From NCBI RefSeq assembly GCF_016859285.1, contig NC_053400.1:15534501-15598500 (forward strand): a stretch of 64,000 bases of DNA, given 5' to 3'. Positions 58,201 through 64,000 of this stretch are shown in pieces. Position 1 is the stretch's first letter, and every line of letters starts with the position of its first letter. This DNA is from Xiphias gladius (taxonomy: Eukaryota; Chordata; Actinopteri; Istiophoriformes; Xiphiidae). A program made the translations under genes and the position numbers. The notes beneath the pieces are model-generated. The model made no database searches. It was not told the origin of the DNA and worked only from the letters and a program-made list of their open reading frames with translations.

Positions 58201-60132
58201 TAGAAAAACCTATTTGATGACAGAAGGCAAATAGTCAATCAGGTAAAAATTACAAGTGAAAGTAATATTGAATAGACTCCAATATTACTTAAAAAAACAG
58301 ATATATCAGCTGATACATTCACAGATCCTAAACATAGCTGCCCCCCCACACACACACACACACACATCCCCCGACTTCAGAGCAAATCTAGCACACACAT
58401 CAAAAAAATCTTAATTTCCTCCAGATAAAGAGAGGATCTCACAATAGAGAGAGAAACCCATCATCTGCTGACTGAGTTCCGCTGACTAATACATAAAACA
58501 ACAGCATTTACACCATGTGCAGGACACCTTACTAAACCTTGTGGAGATCTGCACCCTGCTTAATATATAAAGTAAACTCAGTTTACCTTGCCAGATACAG
58601 ACTCTCCGTCGTAGAACAGGTAGTGTTTCTCTACTTTCCCATCCTCTGTCTTCATCTCGGCTGTCTTTCTGTTCTCTGCATCGTTCAGCAGTACATCTAT
58701 CTCACATACAGGCCCAAACAAACCTCCCAGGAAACTCTAAAAAAAACCCAAAACAAAGTACATCACAGACAACATTGTTTTACATATGTAAAACCACAGG
58801 CTATTTAAAATCTACAAATGTTAAGTTAACTAGTTTGTGCGCTGTCAGAATAAAAAGATGACTAAGCATTTATTCACAGTAAATTAGGATTTTCTGTGGA
58901 TGGAAGAAAGACTCTTTCCTATATTAAGCACAAAAAACATGAACTGAACATTTTTTAAGTAGAATGAAAGCTGCCAATCTTTTATGTTCATCTTCAAGGT
59001 TCATAAAGTTTAAACTCGCTGGAAATGTTTTCGATTACATGTCTTCAAAAGTCTAGGACAACAAAGACAAATTAACACAAAAAATATCAGTCAAGTTCAA
59101 AGACATTGCTGGAAAATCCATGATCAAAAATTCCATGTGGCTTTTTTGATCGAAGAGGCTGAAACACTATATCACAGTTTTGCAAATTGCAACGAGAAGG
59201 AAGCAGACTCTGATTAACATCCCTCACTGTGTGCACGTGAATGGCACTAATGGGTGTGCCCTGGACACTACCATGGTCTGAGATTATAACCAAGTAAATC
59301 CCATTAACCTGAGTCCCAGTCCATACTCACGGAGAGAGATAAAATCCGCTATTTCCACACTAACTCAATCACGCATCCCCGTTGAACAGCTACATTATTT
59401 TCCTCTGAGCTGGCACAAAGTCACAAACGCATGCTTCAACGTGCAGGGGCAGCAGATCTGGAGGAACTAGCTCAATTCTGGGGATGTCAGTTGCGACCAG
59501 ACACTAGTTGGAAACAAGTGGGATATTTCCAGTTGTCGCATCCCACGAGAGGATGCATCTACAATAGCCGCTTAAATCGCCAAAATCAACTTAAATAGCT
59601 CCACAACATAACACTATTTGGTCGTTAACCAATTAAACTAATAAGCAAACAATTTTATTCCAACTTGCAAATGCTTTAAACATAAACCCATTAATGTAAT
59701 TTAAAGAGTTGTTGCTGTAATTCAACATAAGCTCTTAACACTGTACAACTTCACGTTACATCGAGTTAACCAGCAACATTAGCTAACACCGACATTTATT
59801 GGCTCCCCTGCAGCTTTCAATACCGTTAACATAAAAAAGTTCCAATTACTTTAGTTATAAGCTAGTTATCACGTTTAGTTAGTATGGTCATTTACCATAA
59901 ACACAGCTGCTAAGCCGCTGGCTAGCCAAAACAAGAGTGAGAAAGTAGGGACGGCCTCGTAACGTTACTGATGCTAATTCGCCCGACCCAGCTAGCTTTC
60001 CTGTCAGCTTTAAATATTAAATAGCTGCTGTCAGTCGAAACTTCGAGCCCATGTTGATGTTGGTTATTTCTGAACAAACACCCGAGTTCACTTCAATAGC
60101 CGATAATAGTTTTTACTTGTTTTTCTCACCAT
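53191..60132 (-). CDS. vps26a: Retromer subunit VPS26A, complete CDS in 9 coding exons
   Basis: An arrestin-fold subunit of the VPS26-VPS29-VPS35 retromer core, which retrieves cargo from endosomes to the trans-Golgi and plasma membrane. Exons in transcript order: 60132-60130, 58736-58587, 57949-57874, 57309-57153, 56377-56213, 56085-55979, 55710-55609, 55449-55340, 53307-53191. Phases close to 328 aa (human 327). Near-identical blocks to the mammalian protein include [47 protein letters not shown] and [29 protein letters not shown] and the tail ending AEQPEM mark VPS26A rather than VPS26B. The first coding exon contributes only the ATG. No frame damage seen. Confidence 0.97.
53308..55339. 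other. vps26a last intron, 2.0 kb
   Basis: Separates exons 8 and 9. It contains a TA dinucleotide run at 55219-55257 and otherwise AT-rich unique-looking sequence. No nested gene recognised. Confidence 0.6.
55219..55257. repeat. (TA)n microsatellite
   Basis: Imperfect TA run in the last vps26a intron, about 80 bp from the donor of exon 8. Confidence 0.9.
58737..60129. other. vps26a intron 1
   Basis: 1.4-kb first intron after the ATG-only coding exon. Nothing recognisable in it. Confidence 0.6.
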
Positions 60133-60237
60133 CTCGGCTGTGTAGACAGTTAAAGCTAACAGCTAGCCTCGCTCCGTGTGGCCAGTCTGCCTGAACCAGG
60201 AGGTAGTACTGAGATTTACCGTCATGTGACCCGGGTC

Positions 60238-60244
<7 letters not shown>

Positions 60245-60298
<54 letters not shown>

Positions 60299-60310
60299 CG
60301 TGCGTGCACG
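60245..60310. repeat. (TG)25 plus TGCG run just upstream of vps26a
   Basis: A TG run of about 50 bp followed by four GCGT-type units, beginning 113 bp upstream of the vps26a start codon and so in or beside its core promoter. Confidence 0.92.
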
Positions 60311-60759
60311 CGGGACAACACCCATAGAACACAGGCACACTACAGACATTTAAATAATCAGAAAAATTATTAAGTGAGTCTGTAATTAAAACGGGGGCAT
60401 AAATCAATTCACCTAATTACTTTGTTTGATTATTTCATAATGTTACTATCCTTATTTAATTTAGCGAGAACTCCAGAAACCACAGGACAATACCCCCTTT
60501 AATCAGAGCCTGATTGATACCAAATTATTGATGCCGATAGCACGAAAAACACAAACACAAACTCTCATGTTGTTAGCGGGTATAAAATTTAGAGCTGGAG
60601 CAGCAGGCTCAACTCATTAAATCCTTGTTTATCCAGACCTGAGACTCACAAATTTCCTAGCTGACTGAAGACACATGATTAACAGTTAGCAGAACAGATA
60701 ACAGACTGGTTAGGATACAATACACTGAAAACACTAGTGAATACTGTTGTTATAAATCC

Positions 60760-60765
60760 TTTATT
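60760..60765 (-). terminator. Candidate polyadenylation signal for the serglycin-like gene
   Basis: Minus-strand AATAAA about 760 bp beyond the stop codon at 61527. Confidence 0.3.
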
Positions 60766-61526
60766 AATAGAAGTATTTCAAATGCAAATTAGACAACGCA
60801 GAACATGTTGGAATGCATACATGTGCATACTACATATTTTCCATATGTTCCAGCTCACAGTGGTTAAGATTGTGTAAATCCATTCCTGAGGGGGTTTTGG
60901 TTTTCAAGATTCTCTTGTTCAACCTTGCAGACTAGGCGTTCCCAAGACAGGCTGCACAACCCTCCTGGGTAAGTGTAAAGTGTCACAACATTTGAGACAA
61001 ATGGGATCAAATAATATAAATAAGTCTTTGTTTTTTTGTGTCATAAAGGAACGCATGCCTCATAGCTCCAAAAAATGGTTGGAACCACATCGAGTTAGCA
61101 ATGTATGGATAAAAGTGTCATGTTATTGCACTGGTATTACTATTATTTGAAAGCATACTTCAAAGTTTATATAAAAAGCATATTCCAACTTACACATCTT
61201 TTCCACAAGAAAGCACAAATATAGGTCCCTGCCAACTTGAACTAAATGAAAGTGTGTATATGTCCCATTTATGCAGACCATTCTTTTACTTTGGCAGATA
61301 CTCTTACATTGTTCACGGTTGTTGAAGAGAATCATTTTCTCAGTACAGTACTACTGAGAATACAAAATATATATTTGGGCTTTGTCAGTCTCTGAGCGAC
61401 CAAGTTTTTCCACCACCAGGTGGTGATGCAATATTTGCTTTACTATTTGAATAGACAGGGTGGAAATAAAACAGATGCTAGCCTTGTGCATATATGTGTG
61501 TGTCTGGGAGTGGGTGGGTGTTCAGT

Positions 61527-62118
61527 CTACAGCTGCAGAAGGTGGTCTTCTCTCAGCTCCTGCTCTGCTGGCTTTGCCTGACCAGCCAGAGACCTGCTGG
61601 GGAACAACCGCCTCATGCCCTTCATATCGCCACCTGCAAGCAGAAAAACAAGGAGAGATCAGACTACATGGAGCAGTGGAAAGGGGGGGTGGACTTAGAC
61701 ATGAAGCAGAAGTGAAAAACTCAAATTACCTTTGAATAGGTCCGTGTCTTTCTCTGCCCAAGACTCCCCAGAGCCTGTCTCACTTTCTGCAGGCGCAAAA
61801 ACCCGGTCCTCCGTGAATGGACCTTCAGATGCCGAGCCTTCATAACCACCAGAACCTTCTTCATTCAGAAAAACCACAGGTGTCTCCCCCTCTTCACCAG
61901 TCATTGGCATTATGTCCTCTTTCTCCTCTTCCTCCTCTATCTCTGGACTTTCATCCTCCACAGGCTCTGCCTCTCTGGAAACAGAATGAGTAAGATATTG
62001 AGAAATAGTAGCTTTCTGTTTGACAAGGCTTTCTAACATCATCACTTCAGAAAATAATACCCATTCTCAGTGACATTCTCACTGCATAACACACGACGAG
62101 GAGGAGACACAACTTCAT
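61527..62118 (-). CDS. srgn: Small secreted acidic Ser-Gly protein, serglycin-like
   Basis: Model: 62118-62083 (MKLCLLLVVCYA, signal-peptide-like, phase 0, donor gtgaga), 61970-61730, 61633-61527; about 127 aa ending HLLQL. The middle exon is strongly acidic (EIEEEEEKED) and has Ser-Gly sites in acidic context (NEEGSGGYEGSASEG, ETGSGESW), the kind used for glycosaminoglycan attachment. Intron 2 is GT-AG, phase 1. Position and strand next to vps26a match human SRGN, the proteoglycan of secretory granules. It lacks the long SG repeat of mammals, and sequence alone would not prove the identity. The join of exons 1 and 2 is uncertain: in frame it needs an acceptor 4 nt beyond the first CAG (61975), because the first AG shifts the frame. 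The signal exon is also short, so an undetected upstream exon is possible. Confidence 0.55.
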
Positions 62119-64000
62119 AAACTTAATGCTAGACACAGCATTAGCTTGGCTGTATTTGAACTTGTGGAAAGTTTCCGAATTCAGCTTTAAAGATCCCCAA
62201 CAGACATGTTTTAAGACATATAAAAATACTATAAAATCTGTGGTATGGATTTTCCACAAAAAGTTGGCTACTGCTATACTTCTACTACTACTACTACTAC
62301 TACTACCAAACTCTTAAATGCACATTTACTCCCTTATCCTCATTTAAAACCCAGAACTTATGAGTATGCAAACATTTTTTCATTTCCAAAGTTTAACATC
62401 AAGATGCAAAATATGTCCTACTTCATTCTACAGTCCATTCTCAGAGTATGTGTGGAGGAGGTGAAGTTTCCACATCACACTTGTGTTAGTTGGTAAGTTC
62501 CTCTGTGTGTCTTAGGCTCAGCAAATGAACGTGAAAACCATTTTCTTGTGCGCATCAAATCACTCCGCACAGTTCCATTAACAATAATCAAAACACATTT
62601 GTGGGTGAGGGTGGACTGTAAGGGAAGGGTGTTGGGTGTTGCTTTGTTTATGCTTTTACTGACTAATGATACTCTTCATGCTGAGGCTGTTAATCCAAAA
62701 AAGGACTGAGGCACATTTACTGTTTTGAGCTTTTGGTTTTTTTGCTTTCAAACGATTATCAGGAGCAGGTAGATGTGTAAGGAAATACCAATGAGGACAC
62801 AATTAGGCAGTTCACGTCACTGGCATAAAGACACTACACACCCATGGTCCTCCCGCATACTGTAGGTCTTTTCACTTCTTTACCCTGATCAGACCTTGCC
62901 TATAGACTGTGTGGGCATGTACAGACGGAGCTTGATTGACATCTGTCTGAGCCTCCTGTTAGCATTGTGTTACATCTTTAACATGTTTACTGGTTCTTTT
63001 ATTCCAACATACCTCAGCCTGACTTCAACCAGTAGAGGGCCTTTAAACAGCTTCTAGGATAAACCGTCAATAGATGTCAACACCTGATACTCTCAGCCTC
63101 ATGACCTGCTACTGCTGATGGTTTTAAAATAAAACTGGAAGCCGAGTCGATCCCTTGGATTTCAACAAAGTCAAGATTTACAGAAACAGCACTGACTTAA
63201 TCGGACTTGAACTGCCTGCGTCATTCATAATATTCTGCTTTGTAGACAGATTTTTTTTAAGGGTTGTTGAAATAAATGAGTCAATGTCAGATATCACACT
63301 TTCCAGTTTAATTACTTGGTTACTGTGTCCCTTTTTACATGTGATCTGGTACTTCTCAAACATGACTATCAGACCAGTGTGGCACATACAAAACAATAGA
63401 CCAGAAGCAGCAGCCCACCAGGCGTCACAGCCCACTTCCTCTCAACACTTCCCTCTTTCTTCCTGTTCAAGGCGAGCTGCAAAACTGCTGCTGAGGTCCT
63501 GGTGTTGTAAAGCAAGCTCAAAGTGATGTAGGCCAGATAAGACTCATTTTCAATCCACTTTAATTCACTCTGTCTCCAACCATTACTTACACTTGTCACC
63601 TTCTGTGGTCAACACTCCTGGTGTTTGACTGTTTTCCTATATGTCTGTCTGCCGTGTAATCCGTATTAATTTATAGCATTGTTTATTATAGCTCTACAAC
63701 CACGTCATCTTTTTGATCATACCAGATAATTTTATATGATCGGAGTGGCTCAGTGGAATAGCATTCAGTATATGTGCAAATATCTCTGTCATCCACCCTT
63801 TCAGTGCCTCTTTGCACATATCATATAGAGAAAAATGCTTTAGATGTGATGTGTAATATGAAGTAGTGGTTTATGGAGTTTTTCTGTGGAAGTCTTGTAA
63901 TACAGCAGTGGTTGTAATACAACAGTTAACTGGGTTGTTACTTCTGCCAAGGAGGTTATGTTTTCACCCGTGTCTTTTGGTTTGTTTGTTTATTTTTCAG
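62119..64000. other. Right flank, no gene recognised
   Basis: Promoter side of the serglycin-like gene, a (CTA)n run at about 62281-62307, and AT-rich sequence. Reading frames of 70-123 codons here lack domains, splice context or strand consistency. In human the next gene would be KIFBP; none of its exons were recognised. Confidence 0.5.

Noticed and set aside
61527-62118. SCPP-type secretory phosphoprotein as an alternative identity for the acidic gene
   Set aside because: SCPP genes use phase-0 introns throughout, but intron 2 here is phase 1, and synteny favours serglycin.
62047-62259. 70-residue frame containing the signal-like MKLCLLL peptide
   Set aside because: Only the part from 62118 to the gtgaga donor at 62082 is used, as exon 1 of the serglycin-like gene; the rest is leader or intron.
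63155-63526. 123-residue plus-strand frame and overlapping minus-strand frames
   Set aside because: No recognisable domain, no splice signals of a known neighbour, and open on both strands; treated as chance.

Overview
This window is vertebrate nuclear DNA, almost certainly from a ray-finned (teleost, probably percomorph) fish. It shows multi-exon genes with short GT-AG introns, very many (CA/TG)n microsatellites, and several interspersed repeats of kinds common in teleosts. I see no bacterial, viral, CRISPR or operon-like content. All the genes I can support are on the minus strand, so they read from right to left.

Layout in transcriptional order: a small secreted acidic Ser-Gly protein, best read as a serglycin-like gene (62118-61527); vps26a, a retromer subunit (60132-53191); supv3l1, the mitochondrial RNA helicase SUV3 (48598-41103); hkdc1, hexokinase domain containing 1 (39207-27328); and hk1, hexokinase 1 (20549-1822). 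This is the order and orientation of the human 10q22 block SRGN-VPS26A-SUPV3L1-HKDC1-HK1, so the synteny is conserved from fish to mammals. I rebuilt the four large genes exon by exon, with every splice phase closing and a stop at the end: hk1 21 coding exons/918 aa, hkdc1 21 exons/943 aa, supv3l1 16 exons/779 aa, vps26a 9 exons/328 aa. The serglycin-like model (3 exons, about 127 aa) is less certain at its 5' end.

Functionally, hk1 and hkdc1 are tandem paralogues of the fused 100-kDa hexokinase type (glucose + ATP to glucose-6-phosphate, hydrophobic mitochondrial-binding N-terminus). supv3l1 acts in mitochondrial RNA turnover, vps26a in endosome-to-Golgi retrieval, and the serglycin-like protein in the secretory pathway. 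They are neighbours by ancestry, not a pathway.

The notable observations concern the evolution of the two hexokinase genes. (1) hkdc1 has a 27-residue Gly/Glu/Asp-rich insertion in its C-terminal half, and an extra 119-bp intron sits inside it. (2) Two tracts (exon 7, and exon 17b with adjoining intron) are nearly identical between hk1 and hkdc1 although their surroundings are diverged, which suggests gene conversion. (3) hkdc1 keeps or regained an intron exactly at the ancestral junction of the two hexokinase halves, where mammals have one fused 305-bp exon; hk1 splits that exon at a different place. (4) The 234-bp exon 9/17 is split 88+146 at the same codon in three of the four hexokinase halves. 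(5) The hkdc1 N-terminal half has several substituted active-site-region motifs. Other items are UG-repeat splice acceptors, a chimeric 5S-rRNA/tRNA-like SINE, clustered palindromes and G-rich tracts upstream of hk1. I found no wholly new multi-gene system.
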